Source: a virus. From it: DNA of 64,000 nucleotides. Below, piece by piece: positions 25,434-35,547 of the stretch. Positions within the stretch are counted from its first letter, which is position 1. Each line of letters begins with the position of its first letter. The position numbers were made by a program, and so were the translations under genes. The DNA is taken from the IMG/VR virus record IMGVR_UViG_3300009514_000016, positions 1-64,000 of that record; one strand, written 5' to 3'. The notes beneath the pieces were generated by a model. It saw only the letters and a program-made list of their open reading frames with translations, was not told where the DNA came from and ran no database searches.

Positions 25434-25513
25434 AAAAATATCGATCCGTCTACAAAAAAATATCTAGCCACTAGGCGTATCGATATATGCGAATAAGACG
25501 TGTCGATATTTTT
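25434..25513. repeat. Imperfect 17-bp inverted repeat in the 265-bp gap before the capsid gene
   Basis: AAAAATATCGATCCGTC at 25434-25450 and GACGTGTCGATATTTTT at 25497-25513 are inverted copies with two mismatches, enclosing 46 bp that contain a third TATCGATA. It lies in the gap 25310-25595, between the start of the zinc-finger nuclease gene and the capsid terminator. No gene is visible there. Confidence 0.5.
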
Positions 25514-25531
25514 ATTAAACAGTTAAAAAGA

Positions 25532-25558
25532 AAAGGGAGAGAACGAGTCTCTCCCTTT
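25532..25558 (-). terminator. Strong terminator after the major capsid gene
   Basis: Stem AAAGGGAGAG/CTCTCCCTTT with a 7-nt loop; on the minus strand it is followed by TCTTTTT. It lies 38 bp past the capsid stop and ends the 30-kb virion block. Confidence 0.88.
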
Positions 25559-25595
25559 CTAACTCCTTGATTTATAAGGACTTACCTAGATCGGA

Positions 25596-26459
25596 TTAGG
25601 AACCAGATGTCACGCTGACTTTTGCCAGAGCATAGTCATTGATGATTACTATGCCCACTTCTTCATAAATTATCCAGCCAAGGCGAAGCTCTTTAGGGTT
25701 ATCTGCTGGTAGAACGGTGATGTCCTGGCGAACCGGGAAGGCACCGACGTATTCGGCTGGAGCGAGCAGGAATACTTCGTCGGTTCTCATACGAGAAGAG
25801 ACGTGAATATCTGCTGTCCAGAGGTGTCCGAATAAACCAGAGGTTAGAACCTCTCTCTGGGTTGCTTCATCGTAAACGGTTTTTCCGAAGTTACGAACGT
25901 CAGCATAGCGTGAAGCATGCATAACGATCTTAGCAACGGTTAGGTCGTGTTGCTCGATGAAAGCGAAAGCGCTGTTTAGGGCGGCTAGGGTTAGAGCGCC
26001 ACCAGTTGTGGTGACAGTGTGATCAGCAAGAATGGAGCTTCTGATTGCGGCGAAGATGTTTGTATCTTCTTCCTTTTGAATAGCTTCTTTTGCTTTGATC
26101 TGAGCGCGGTCTACAATGTAGAATCTACGAGCTTTGATCTCGGAAATTCTGATTTGTGGGTTGACAGCGATCTCGAAAGTTGGGACAAGGATTTCCTCGC
26201 CCTCGGTGATTTCGTCTGGCACAGCGCCTCTACGGGAGATGACGTGAGCGACTGAACGAACGTCTTTTTCGTAGCGAGCTAGGGCTCCTTGTGGTAGTTC
26301 GTCAACCATGAGAAGTTTACGACCTACAGCCTGATACTCAAGTGCTCTACGAATTGGTTCAACCATTGCCTGGGCAAGGGCTACACGTCCTTCGTCTGTT
26401 TCAAGAGCTTGAGCGATAAGAGCTTCGCGTTCTGCTACTGCTGATTTATCTAAAGCCAT
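25596..26459 (-). CDS. Major capsid protein, HK97-like
   Basis: A 287-residue protein starting MALDKSAVAEREALIAQ. It has an N-terminal helical arm, a long helix (EPIRRALEYQAVGRKLLM), an E-loop-like beta region, and C-terminal strands with RLGWIIYEEVGIVIIND, typical of HK97-fold capsid proteins of large phages. Pairing with a decoration-like protein just upstream, and with portal and terminase in the same block, supports the call. AAGGA lies 10 nt before the ATG and a strong terminator follows. The short length suggests that any N-terminal scaffold domain is lacking. Confidence 0.8.
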   Translation of the reverse strand: MALDKSAVAEREALIAQALETDEGRVALAQAMVEPIRRALEYQAVGRKLLMVDELPQGALARYEKDVRSVAHVISRRGAVPDEITEGEEILVPTFEIAVNPQIRISEIKARRFYIVDRAQIKAKEAIQKEEDTNIFAAIRSSILADHTVTTTGGALTLAALNSAFAFIEQHDLTVAKIVMHASRYADVRNFGKTVYDEATQREVLTSGLFGHLWTADIHVSSRMRTDEVFLLAPAEYVGAFPVRQDITVLPADNPKELRLGWIIYEEVGIVIINDYALAKVSVTSGS

Positions 26460-26561
26460 TTTTGTTATTCCTTTTTCTGAGTTATACTTAGAAATTTCTT
26501 ATTTGTTCTATATTAGAAACTTTTCTAATTAGACGCGATCTAATAAGAGTTATACTCTAAA

Positions 26562-27089
26562 TTAGATTACTAGTTTGAAGACTAGGTAGGTGCCGAGTGA
26601 CAGATCGCCATTCAGACCGGAGCTTGTTCCTGGAACTCCTGATGGATATGGACCTGGAACTTCAACAACTGTTGCTACAACTTGTGAGTTTGCAGAAGAG
26701 GTTGTTGTTAGTTTACCATCTGAACCGACGAATAGGTCAGCGCCTACAGTGTAGGAAACGCCGTCGTCATATTGGTCAGTGGCGAACTTTCCGCCTGAGT
26801 GATAGACGGTCATCTTGCCAGAGGCAGATGTTTCGTCTACGAATGGGTCTGATACTCTGTTCACAAAGCTATCTGAACCACCGCTGATTCCAGCGCCTAC
26901 TTTTGGAAGACCAGGAGCGGATGATTTAGTATCACCAGCGATTCCTAGTGTCTTTGTAGAAGCGCCTCCGGTTGCTAGAGCAGCTTCTCCAGAGGAGTTT
27001 AGCTGAACGAACATTCCTTCAACGATATCTGCTGCGCTGTTTACAGGGTAAAAATCAGCGACAACGTGATAAATTTCGACTAATGCCAT
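26562..27089 (-). CDS. Capsid decoration / head-stabilising protein (probable)
   Basis: A 175-residue Gly/Ser/Val-rich beta protein (EGMFVQLNSSGEAALATG, TLGIAGDTKSS, SYTVGADLFVGSDGKLTT). Composition, size and position directly upstream of the major capsid gene match the small beta decoration or cement proteins of large phages. No catalytic features. AAGGA precedes the ATG. Confidence 0.6.
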   Translation of the reverse strand: MALVEIYHVVADFYPVNSAADIVEGMFVQLNSSGEAALATGGASTKTLGIAGDTKSSAPGLPKVGAGISGGSDSFVNRVSDPFVDETSASGKMTVYHSGGKFATDQYDDGVSYTVGADLFVGSDGKLTTTSSANSQVVATVVEVPGPYPSGVPGTSSGLNGDLSLGTYLVFKLVI

Positions 27090-27135
27090 TGTTATATTCC
27101 TTTTTGGACTTTTTTCAAATTATTTGTTTCGACTA

Positions 27136-30100
27136 CTACTTTTCGTCAGATTCAAACATTTTGTTCTTTTTGTTTAGGCTCATGAGATTCATGAGTTTCT
27201 GAGCTAGATCTTCTGTTTCAGACTCTTTCGAGGCTGTTCTAGTAATTAGAGGAATTTCTAGTCCAGGGTTTTCCTTGCTTGCTGTCTTGGTGAGTCTATT
27301 GGAAGCAGCTTTTCTAACGGTTGCCTCATATTTTTGAATTAGAGGAACGGCTTGCTCTGATAGATCTGCAACAAGTGTTTCGTATTCGTCTGCTTCGACT
27401 AGTCCATCTCTTAGAAGTGAGGCTGCAGTTTTGCAGGCTTCTTTATATCTTGCTGTTGCAACCTTAGTCTCATTGACTTCTTTTTCGGCTTTAGCAGCTT
27501 TAGCAGAGAGTGATTTTACCTTGTCAGACTCTTTATTGTCTTTGCTGGAAGAAACCTTTACAACTGTACGTTTCTTGCAGGACTTGCAGGTAATAGCATT
27601 GTTTCCAGATGCTACTACTTTATCGTGTCCGCATTGCGGGCAGGATGCGAGAACGGTTCCTTTGATTCTGGTGTCTCCACCTTCAAGTTCTTCGTTCCCC
27701 AGGTTTCCGCTTCCAGCCGGAATATTCGGGCCGTCTTTCGGAACAGAAGTTTCGTTACCTATTCTTGCGCCATCCCCCTTAGAAGGAATTTCTGGGGCTT
27801 TCTTGGTAGCAGGCTCTTCTTTGCCTAAAGTTTTTCCAGTTGATGGAACATCAACTTCTGATTCGTTGATATGATCAACTTTATCGAGTTTCTTTTCTTT
27901 TGGAGTTGATTCCTTTATTTTTTCTGCTTTTGGCAGTTCTTGCTGAGCAAACTTTTCATTAATTGCTTTCTGAGTGCTATCAGCCAGGGTTGTTCCCTTG
28001 ATGTCGTAATCTCCTCCGTCTAGTTCTTCGTTTCCTAGTTGTTGATTTTTGACAGGAACTTCTGGTTTTTCAACTCCGAAGTTTTCTTCTTTGCCCATGG
28101 TTGCTTTTCCGCCTTTGTCTGGAACATCTGGTCCCTTCTTATCGACGTGTTCTTCTTTGCCCATGGTTTTTCCGTCATGTGTTTTGCCTAGATCCTTGAC
28201 TTCTTCAACAGCGATTGGCTCTTTGAGTTGTTTATTCTTTGGAGATTCGCTTTTGACTGGTTTTGGTTCTACGCTATCAACAACATCTGCGTTTTTCTGC
28301 AGGTGTCCGCCTTTGAGTGCTAGAGTTTCCATGGCCTCATCTTCTTCGACCATGTCTTCATCAGCAAGTTCTTCTGTCATATCTTCAACAGCATCTTCTT
28401 CTTTCATATCCTCTAGTTCTTCCTCGGCATCTTCGTGGAATTCTTCGAGTGAGCTTTCTAGTTGGTCTTCGACTTCATCTAGAACGTTCTTTAGGGCTTC
28501 GGCGTCTTCTTCATCAAGAGTGATTGTAACAGAGCCTTCGCCTTTATCTCCCTCTTCGAATTCATAGCCTTCGTTGGCGATGTCGAATTCAGATTCTGTT
28601 TCGGCTGGAACTTCTTTTTCTTCTGGTTCAGTGTTGAAATCATAGTCAAATGCTAGGACCATGTTTTCTGCTTCTAGTTCGTCTTGTTCTGCGTATTCAG
28701 CTTTGATTGCTTCGCATGTTGCGCAAGCAGCTTTTTTGCTTAGACCTTCGGCCATTCTTTCGGCAACGCATTGTTTCATTGGGTCGGCTTCAGCTAGTTT
28801 AGAAGCGACTTTCATGAATAGTCCAGCAGTTACTTGCTTGCTGGCTTTCTTTTCCCATTGTGAAAGCATTTTGCAAACTGATTCAGCGAGTGGCTTGCCT
28901 TCAAATGGACCTGATAGACATACGGCGTTTTCACCATATCTGCGGCTCATTTTTTCGAGGCAAGTTTCAACTGGGAATTTGCGATCAGCCATGTATGAGG
29001 CAACTAGTTGTTTGTGTGATTTTTTTGTTGCGGCGGAAATTATTTTGCCTTTTGGACCTTTTGGATCTGTTTCATCTTTGAATACAACTGGAACCCATGT
29101 TAGGTGGGCAATAAGTTTCTTAGAATCTTTTGGATGTGCAACAATGTCAACTTTGTAGTTTTGCGAGCATGCAGAGCATGATCCGATGTTGTTATCCATT
29201 GCGACTTTAGATGAATTGCAGTTCGGGCAGAAAGATCCGAATGATGCTTTTCCAGCAGTTTTTGTTGCTTTATCTGGAGAAATAACCATTGAAAGTCTGA
29301 TTGGAAGAGCAATTTTCTTAGAAGCGGCTAGTCCAACTGGCTCTTCCAGTTTTAGTCCGCCTTCTTCTTCTTCGCCTTCGCCGCCTTTGCTATCCTCGAT
29401 AGTTCCTGGCCATTTGTGGACATCAATATTGACAGAGATTTTGAATTCTGCTCCGCAGGAGTTACATTCTCCTTCTCCGTTCATGATGTCAACGTCGTCA
29501 GAGGCGCATGCTGGGCATGTTGAGCCTGGTGGTTGAGCTTCGCCTTCAGATTCTGTTTCTGCGGCAAGATCTTCTTCCATTTTTGGCTCTGCTTCTGGTG
29601 GAGTGGCAAGTGTTTCAGCACCAAGTCCGCCCATATCGGTTGGACCAGCAGCCAGATCGCCTCCGGCTGGAGCGGCAGTCATCTGATCTGGAGTTCCGCC
29701 TCCAATTTGAGCAATTAGCTTGCGTCTTTTTTCCGCTCTTGCTTTCAAGAAATCTTCTTTTGATTCAGCTTTCTCTTTTGCGGCAGTTTTCTTTGTGGCC
29801 TTAGAGAATGCGACATGAACTTCTTTTGCTTTTTTGTCGACTTCTACGCCGGTTGCCTCAACAACTTCGAATCCGTTCTCAGCAGCAATTTCAACTGCTC
29901 TTGCGATAACAGATTCTTTATCATCGATTTTGGCATCGCCTAGATCATCGAATTTAATGTGAACATTTGCTGTCTCGTCGCTTGCGACTTTTGTTTCTTC
30001 TTCAGCGGAAGCTTCGGTTGTTTCTTCTTCCTCGGTTGAGTCTTCAGTTTCTTCAACTTCTTCTTCTTTTTCGGCTTCTTTTGTTTCTTCTTTGGCATCC

Positions 30101-32421
30101 ATAGCAAGCAGTGTTGCTTCAAGATCGCTGCCGATTGTTGGGATTGAATCCTCTTCTTCAGCTTGCTTGACAAATTCTTCTGCCATAGTGGTGATTTTGC
30201 CAGTTGAAACATTTGGGTGTTTGGCTAGAACAGCAATTCCTTCCATGATTAGTTCAGAAGGAACATCTTCATCAGTGATGGATGCAGCAATGTTCTTGCC
30301 TAGTTCTTTTTCAGAAGACTTTGCACTAGCGACTTTAACTCTGGTTTCTCCAGACTGGATGCTCTTGACCAAATCTGCAGTTCCTGATTGCCAAGATGGA
30401 GACACGATCTTGCTTGCAATGCTTAGAACTCTCTCTGGTTGAGCGCCAGTGCGGGCGACGACTCTAGCTAGAGCGCTGATGGAGGCTTTGATAACTTCAT
30501 CAGATTTCTTAGCGAATCGTTTGCCAAGTGGTTGATCTTGTGAGTAAAGTTGTTTCTCGGTAATATCGTCTGTTGGAGACCATCTGCTATCTTTGGATTT
30601 CCACTCGTCAAGCTGAGCTTCCATGGTCTTTTCTAGTTGATCTTTTTGATACCATGAACCATTAGACGGAGCAGAGTTGCCTTTCCATGACTCATCTCTT
30701 AGCTGTTCGTCAGTGATGTCGAGACGTGGTTCGTCCTGTCTTGTATGATTTGCGATGTATCCTTCAGCGACAGAGGCATTTTTTCCTGGCTTATCCTTGT
30801 CTAGCTGATCTTCTGTAATTGTTTCAATAGATTTATTCCAACGAGGATGAGAAGTTGTTCCAACTCCTTTGCCGTCCAGCTGAGCTTCTGTTGTCTCTTC
30901 TGGGTATCCTTTTCTGCTATGGATGGCATTACCGTTGTGCTCTTCAAGCTGCTTTTCGGTAATGTCTTGGCGAGGCTCTTTCTCACCTTCCCATTTGGTT
31001 TTTGCTTCTTTTATATCTTTAGCCACTGTTTTGTCTCCTGTGCTAGATGTAAGGATTTCTTTAGAAATTTCCTCAGTATGGGATGCCATAAGATCTTTCA
31101 ACAAACTCTTAAGGACTGCTTCCTTTTCATCTGTCATAGCTTTTCTGATATTATTATCTTCAAAGTCGTCTATATTCAGACTTTTTATAACAGAATCCTT
31201 GTAATATCCGAAATAACTATTTCCATCGGCTACTACTTTATAATCTCCAGAGCTAGCTTCCAATTTTGAGCCAGACTCTTTTTTATTGCCTTTTCCGGCA
31301 AATTGGTTTTTTATTGTTTGCAGTTGTTCTACAACTTGCGATATTTTTTCCATTGCTTTTTCGCGCTCGGCAGCAACCGGCATTCCAGTTATTGATCCAA
31401 CGCCTCCGGCTGGAGCGGCTTCTGGAGAAACTTCTGGTTCTGCTGAGGCTTCTGGGGCTTCTTCTGGAAGACCTGCTGGACCATCTGGCCCTTCTGCTCC
31501 TTCTGGACCTTCGCCGCCAACTTGAGAGTAACCCATTTCAACCAAAGTATCAGTTGTTTCCTGAAGATCACCAAGAACCTTGATAAGATCAGTTAGATAA
31601 TCCATGTCAACGATATGGCGCTGATCCAGCATGGCGCGGCAAACATCTTCAATGTCTTTTAGAGCGGCTTGCAATTTGTCAACTTCAGCTTTTCCGCCAG
31701 TTTTGATAGATCCAGCTGATACTATTTTTTTGATTTTGCCAACAGCAGATGCGGCTTTGGTCATATACTCTTCATTATCAATAATGTCTTGAATTGTGCA
31801 ATCTTCGCAAGCGCCATCGGTTACGCAAGAAAGTTCAATGAATTTAATGCCATAGTTTTCTTCGTAAACTTTCTTGCCGTTTACGGTGCGTCCTTTATGA
31901 TTTTGAACGCACTTGCAATAATCTTCAGCGGTAACAGCTTTATTGCGGCAAACTGAGCAAACGGAATGCTCAACTTGGCATCCCATTGAAACGTCAGTAA
32001 TATAACCTTGCTCGATTCCTCTGCAAAGCTGCGGATAAGCTTGACGATCAATGAACATGACAGTATAAACTGATTTATCATCTTCTGACCATTCAGCAGA
32101 AACGACCTTGCCTTTGGCGGTTTCAATCTTATCGTTTTCATGATTCGTAAAAACTGGAACACCAACAAATGAACGGTAAGACTTTTTCAATTCCTCAGTT
32201 GAGAAATAATCTCCGTTATCGTTTGGCTCATCGGCAACGATTGCCTTGACTTTGATAAACAAGGCGTCAGGGTGCTTTTCGATGGCTTCTCTAATATTCT
32301 TTTCATTTTCTGTTCTATCTTTTTCTGCGTCAATAAGGATAGAGGCAGTTTTCACTGTCTTATCTTTCTTTGCAGTATCTATAATAGAAACAATTTTATG
32401 AGTTGCTGTTTTTATAAGCAT
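27136..32421 (-). CDS. Giant prohead protease fusion with repeats and zinc ribbons
   Basis: A 1761-residue protein. Residues about 50-205 match an HK97-type (U35) prohead protease: ALFIKVKAIVADEPN, the catalytic-His segment FTNHEND (His94), and the catalytic-Ser segment ITDVSMGCQV (Ser145), followed by a Cys cluster. The remaining 1500 residues are acidic and repetitive: six copies of an [IT]-T-x-x-QL unit (ITEKQLEEHNG, ITEDQLDKD), three CPxC...CxxC zinc ribbons, and paired repeats of GKxxGKEE...VP...LGNEEL(D/E)GGD. Proteases of this class process scaffold and capsid; the long tail may act as a built-in scaffold or internal core. No separate scaffold gene is recognisable nearby. Confidence 0.65.
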   Translation of the reverse strand: MLIKTATHKIVSIIDTAKKDKTVKTASILIDAEKDRTENEKNIREAIEKHPDALFIKVKAIVADEPNDNGDYFSTEELKKSYRSFVGVPVFTNHENDKIETAKGKVVSAEWSEDDKSVYTVMFIDRQAYPQLCRGIEQGYITDVSMGCQVEHSVCSVCRNKAVTAEDYCKCVQNHKGRTVNGKKVYEENYGIKFIELSCVTDGACEDCTIQDIIDNEEYMTKAASAVGKIKKIVSAGSIKTGGKAEVDKLQAALKDIEDVCRAMLDQRHIVDMDYLTDLIKVLGDLQETTDTLVEMGYSQVGGEGPEGAEGPDGPAGLPEEAPEASAEPEVSPEAAPAGGVGSITGMPVAAEREKAMEKISQVVEQLQTIKNQFAGKGNKKESGSKLEASSGDYKVVADGNSYFGYYKDSVIKSLNIDDFEDNNIRKAMTDEKEAVLKSLLKDLMASHTEEISKEILTSSTGDKTVAKDIKEAKTKWEGEKEPRQDITEKQLEEHNGNAIHSRKGYPEETTEAQLDGKGVGTTSHPRWNKSIETITEDQLDKDKPGKNASVAEGYIANHTRQDEPRLDITDEQLRDESWKGNSAPSNGSWYQKDQLEKTMEAQLDEWKSKDSRWSPTDDITEKQLYSQDQPLGKRFAKKSDEVIKASISALARVVARTGAQPERVLSIASKIVSPSWQSGTADLVKSIQSGETRVKVASAKSSEKELGKNIAASITDEDVPSELIMEGIAVLAKHPNVSTGKITTMAEEFVKQAEEEDSIPTIGSDLEATLLAMDAKEETKEAEKEEEVEETEDSTEEEETTEASAEEETKVASDETANVHIKFDDLGDAKIDDKESVIARAVEIAAENGFEVVEATGVEVDKKAKEVHVAFSKATKKTAAKEKAESKEDFLKARAEKRRKLIAQIGGGTPDQMTAAPAGGDLAAGPTDMGGLGAETLATPPEAEPKMEEDLAAETESEGEAQPPGSTCPACASDDVDIMNGEGECNSCGAEFKISVNIDVHKWPGTIEDSKGGEGEEEEGGLKLEEPVGLAASKKIALPIRLSMVISPDKATKTAGKASFGSFCPNCNSSKVAMDNNIGSCSACSQNYKVDIVAHPKDSKKLIAHLTWVPVVFKDETDPKGPKGKIISAATKKSHKQLVASYMADRKFPVETCLEKMSRRYGENAVCLSGPFEGKPLAESVCKMLSQWEKKASKQVTAGLFMKVASKLAEADPMKQCVAERMAEGLSKKAACATCEAIKAEYAEQDELEAENMVLAFDYDFNTEPEEKEVPAETESEFDIANEGYEFEEGDKGEGSVTITLDEEDAEALKNVLDEVEDQLESSLEEFHEDAEEELEDMKEEDAVEDMTEELADEDMVEEDEAMETLALKGGHLQKNADVVDSVEPKPVKSESPKNKQLKEPIAVEEVKDLGKTHDGKTMGKEEHVDKKGPDVPDKGGKATMGKEENFGVEKPEVPVKNQQLGNEELDGGDYDIKGTTLADSTQKAINEKFAQQELPKAEKIKESTPKEKKLDKVDHINESEVDVPSTGKTLGKEEPATKKAPEIPSKGDGARIGNETSVPKDGPNIPAGSGNLGNEELEGGDTRIKGTVLASCPQCGHDKVVASGNNAITCKSCKKRTVVKVSSSKDNKESDKVKSLSAKAAKAEKEVNETKVATARYKEACKTAASLLRDGLVEADEYETLVADLSEQAVPLIQKYEATVRKAASNRLTKTASKENPGLEIPLITRTASKESETEDLAQKLMNLMSLNKKNKMFESDEK

Positions 32422-32454
32422 TTAGATTGGACCCCAATCGTTAAATTAGTAACC

Positions 32455-33033
32455 TCAGCTGGAGCTTTCTGACTCTAGCTCTTCCATTAGTGCTTCCAGA
32501 TATTCGGCTTCAGCCGCATCTAGAACGTTTTCAGCAACCAATGATTTTTTGCTGTGGCCGCTTGCGATTAGAGATTTGTACATTCTAGCTTCCAACTCGC
32601 CTTTTGGAGCTTTAGAGGCAGAAATAACATCCTTTTTATCGACAATATTGAATTCCTCAAGGGATTCTAGGTTATCATCGATTGAACTGATGATTTTGCT
32701 CATTGCAACTCTTTGATCTCTGTTCGGGAATTCTTTTCTGCCAACGCTAACTCTGTCGATTAGTTTGCTGGCAGCTCTGTAGAATCCTTTTAGAGCGGTT
32801 TTATCTTTGTTGGATAGTTTCGCAGCAGGAATTTCCGGCTCGCTAACTTTGGTCTCTTCTGTGTTTTTAGCTTGGACTGGTTCATCTTGTTCAATTGAGC
32901 TAATCAATTCAGTGATTTCATCAGATAGTTCCAACATTTCTTTCGACTGATCGAATGAAACAGTTTCATCCATGGCTTTTTCATCGATTGTTTCGGCAAT
33001 TTGAGCCAGACGTTCGAGTAATCTTTTTGGCAT
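32455..33033 (-). CDS. Helical virion-block protein
   Basis: A 192-residue acidic helical protein starting MPKRLLERLAQIAETIDEKA and ending with a Glu/Ser tail. Several Lys-x-x-Ala-Ser segments (YRAASKLIDR, VISASKAPKG) resemble parts of the giant protease next door. It could be a scaffold or core protein (inference). The N-terminus contains ERLAQ, a loose match to the shared Ala-Gln motif. Confidence 0.6.
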   Translation of the reverse strand: MPKRLLERLAQIAETIDEKAMDETVSFDQSKEMLELSDEITELISSIEQDEPVQAKNTEETKVSEPEIPAAKLSNKDKTALKGFYRAASKLIDRVSVGRKEFPNRDQRVAMSKIISSIDDNLESLEEFNIVDKKDVISASKAPKGELEARMYKSLIASGHSKKSLVAENVLDAAEAEYLEALMEELESESSS

Positions 33034-33147
33034 AGCTATCTTTCCATTGTTTAAATTTTTGTAAAAACAGGCCGCACTGCTGCTTGCGTGTTTATTTGAC
33101 TGTCTTCGCGATTAAATCCTTCAATTTTCTGAGAAATCAAGACTCTA

Positions 33148-35031
33148 TTAATCTAGTCTTATGATTCTTTTGATTGTTTCGTGGATCTTTTTTGCGGCCT
33201 CTGGGTTTTGCTCTTTAACTTTGCTGGCCATTTTCTTTAAGTCATTAACAATAGATGACTTAGGTTTTCTGGCCTCTGGTGGCAGCGGCGGCGGAACAGA
33301 TCTTGGTTTCTTTGGTAATGGTGGCGGCATTGGAGGCTGAGTTTGTTGCATTTCTTGACGCATTCTGGCTATTTCTTCTGGAGATGGACCTTCCATCTCA
33401 AAAATATCCTCATCTGTTTCTACGTCAAATTCTGGAGTATCAGGAACTTCTGGGAATTCTGGCTCAACTTCTTCTAATTCTTCAACTGGAACAGTTGGAG
33501 CCTCAATCTTTGGCTCTTCCTTGACTTTTTTCTTTTTCGGCGCTTTTGGTTTTTTGGTTTTTTTCTTAGTTTCGATTGGCATGTCAAGATCAGTTTCATT
33601 GATTTCAGCGTAATCAATCTCTGTCATACCTTGTTCTTCTAGTTCTCTGAGTGCGTCAATAACTTCAGGCTTCTTGGTTTTAGTCAATGGTTTACCCTTG
33701 GCGTCCAAGATAACCAACTGGTCATCATCCCAATCAAGTCTCACTTTAGTCATATCTCTGACGTTCCAGTCAGGAATGATCAAAGGCTCTTGAAATGCTG
33801 GCCCAAAACTTCCATCCTCTTGTGGATCTAAGTAGTTAGATCCGCCAACCAAATCTTTTGCAACTTGGAATGCGTGCTTTAGAGTTGGAAATGCGGATAG
33901 TCCTTTGACGTTCTGCGGATCGCCAATTCTATTACCAGTCTTGTCAGTGTTCATTGTTGACATAATGGCAGCAAAACCGATGTGCGGCCTAATAGGCAGG
34001 AAGCCTCCAAATCTTTTAATGTCTTGACGACCAACGGCTTGCGGGAACAATTGCTCTTGATACTCTTTCATTGACTCTGTTGGCTCAAATTGATAAGCAT
34101 AATATGGCCCAACAGCTAATCTGAATGTGTCGCCATACATAACTTCACCTTCAGAAAACATATCGTAATCTCTGACTGGTCTAGTCTGATAGTTTCCGCT
34201 CCACGGATTTAGGATTGATCCCATTCCTTCTTTTTGAGCTGAAATTCTATAACCTGGCTGCGAACTTCCAGTTGCTTGAATTGTTTTTGTCGCGCATGTT
34301 GATAGGTCAACTATATCATAGTTTTTGAAGATTGGATCATCTGCAGTAACATAGCCACGAGCTTTGAATGTTTCAAAATATCCATCGGCAGGATACATTT
34401 GCGGGGAATCAGGGTCTTTTGGTCTAAATCCTAATTTGGTGTTCATGACCATGTATGGTATATTGCCGCCCGCAGACACAATAAATGGCTGACCTTTTTC
34501 TTGGTCTAATCCGCCATTAATTATATCGAGCGCCTGATCCAAATCTAAAACTCTTGGGTTGCTTCTTTGTGGAGCATTTTTGGATTCATCCCACATGACA
34601 TCAGTATTGATGTAGTGAAATATAGATCCTGGGCCAATATATCTTAACCCGCGAAGTGGTCTAGTCCCCTCGCTGTAGTGGCCTTCCGCAGGAGGCATTT
34701 CGAAACTCTCTCTAATTCCTCTAATTCCATATTTAGACGGGAACGGCATCATGCCATAATCAACTTTATGTAGTTCTTCTTCCCAGTCTGGGTAATAAAC
34801 TTTCCATCCTGGAATTCCCTCTGGATGTTCTCTAAGCATTTGGTCGAATCTGGCTCTGGTAGATTCATTGACATTTCTTAGTTTTGCCAAAGTATCTTCG
34901 TCATAATTGAATGAGTCAGCATAAATTGGAAGCCATTTTCCAGCCCATTTTCTTTTATGAAAACGGACTCCACCAGCTTCGCGATAAATTTGCTTGTAAA
35001 TTAGAGAAAGTAAATTATTTCTATCAATCAT
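33148..35031 (-). CDS. Large virion-block protein with Pro/Lys-rich tail
   Basis: A 627-residue protein with no recognised family. Residues 1-440 appear folded (WAGKWLPIYADSFNYDEDTL, GLRYIGPGSIFHYINTD). From about 450 it is Lys/Pro/Glu-rich (KKKTKKPKAPKKKK, PPLPKKPRSVPPPLPP), ending in a basic helix (AAKKIHETIKRIIRLD). It sits between the protease and portal genes, so a virion or head-neck role is likely but unproven. It starts 3 nt past the upstream stop. Confidence 0.6.
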   Translation of the reverse strand: MIDRNNLLSLIYKQIYREAGGVRFHKRKWAGKWLPIYADSFNYDEDTLAKLRNVNESTRARFDQMLREHPEGIPGWKVYYPDWEEELHKVDYGMMPFPSKYGIRGIRESFEMPPAEGHYSEGTRPLRGLRYIGPGSIFHYINTDVMWDESKNAPQRSNPRVLDLDQALDIINGGLDQEKGQPFIVSAGGNIPYMVMNTKLGFRPKDPDSPQMYPADGYFETFKARGYVTADDPIFKNYDIVDLSTCATKTIQATGSSQPGYRISAQKEGMGSILNPWSGNYQTRPVRDYDMFSEGEVMYGDTFRLAVGPYYAYQFEPTESMKEYQEQLFPQAVGRQDIKRFGGFLPIRPHIGFAAIMSTMNTDKTGNRIGDPQNVKGLSAFPTLKHAFQVAKDLVGGSNYLDPQEDGSFGPAFQEPLIIPDWNVRDMTKVRLDWDDDQLVILDAKGKPLTKTKKPEVIDALRELEEQGMTEIDYAEINETDLDMPIETKKKTKKPKAPKKKKVKEEPKIEAPTVPVEELEEVEPEFPEVPDTPEFDVETDEDIFEMEGPSPEEIARMRQEMQQTQPPMPPPLPKKPRSVPPPLPPEARKPKSSIVNDLKKMASKVKEQNPEAAKKIHETIKRIIRLD

Positions 35032-35034
35032 GTC

Positions 35035-35487
35035 CTAGTCTCTCTTCTTGGGATAGAGAACTCGATCCCAAGCCTTTTGATATTTATCTTCCATCTCTTT
35101 TGGTTCTTTTGATTTTCCAGTATCTTCTCCTGGAACATGAACATTAGCCAGATGGGCTTTAGTATAAGATGGTATAACTGGAGCAGGAACACCCCATTTA
35201 TCTCTTGCATACTTTGCTGCTGCCTGCATTGTTGGGAAATAATCGCCGCTAGGCGCATAATCAGCAGGCATTTTTCTAATTCCAGAAAAAAATGATTTGC
35301 CTTCTTTCTTAGAAAAACCTGGACCTAAAACTACATAATAACTGGAATCAGATGTGGCATCGTAACCTTCCCATCTGAAGTATGAATTGGCACCAATTTC
35401 GCGATCATAGCGTTCTTTGAGAGTTTTAGATTTCTCTCTATAGATTTCTCGCCACTGAATTCCACGGTCTCTAATTCTCTTTGGCAC
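35035..35487 (-). CDS. Small basic virion-block protein
   Basis: A 150-residue basic protein (MPKRIRDRGIQWREIYREK...), with an alpha/beta core (SYYVVLGPGF; YFPTMQAAAKYARDKWG). The segment FPTMQAAAKYARDKWG recalls FPTLKHAFQVAKDLVG in the downstream 627-residue protein, so the two may share a small domain. Coupled to that gene (3-nt gap). Function unknown. Confidence 0.6.
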   Translation of the reverse strand: MPKRIRDRGIQWREIYREKSKTLKERYDREIGANSYFRWEGYDATSDSSYYVVLGPGFSKKEGKSFFSGIRKMPADYAPSGDYFPTMQAAAKYARDKWGVPAPVIPSYTKAHLANVHVPGEDTGKSKEPKEMEDKYQKAWDRVLYPKKRD

Positions 35488-35547
35488 TACTAATCCTTAT
35501 TTCTAAATGAGTTATTATTCATTTAGAACAAAATGAAAGAAAACCTT

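Noticed and set aside
27431-30442. Many Ser/Leu-rich plus-strand ORFs opposite the giant protease
   Set aside because: They mirror the Glu/Lys-rich minus-strand gene and have no ribosome-binding sites or domains.
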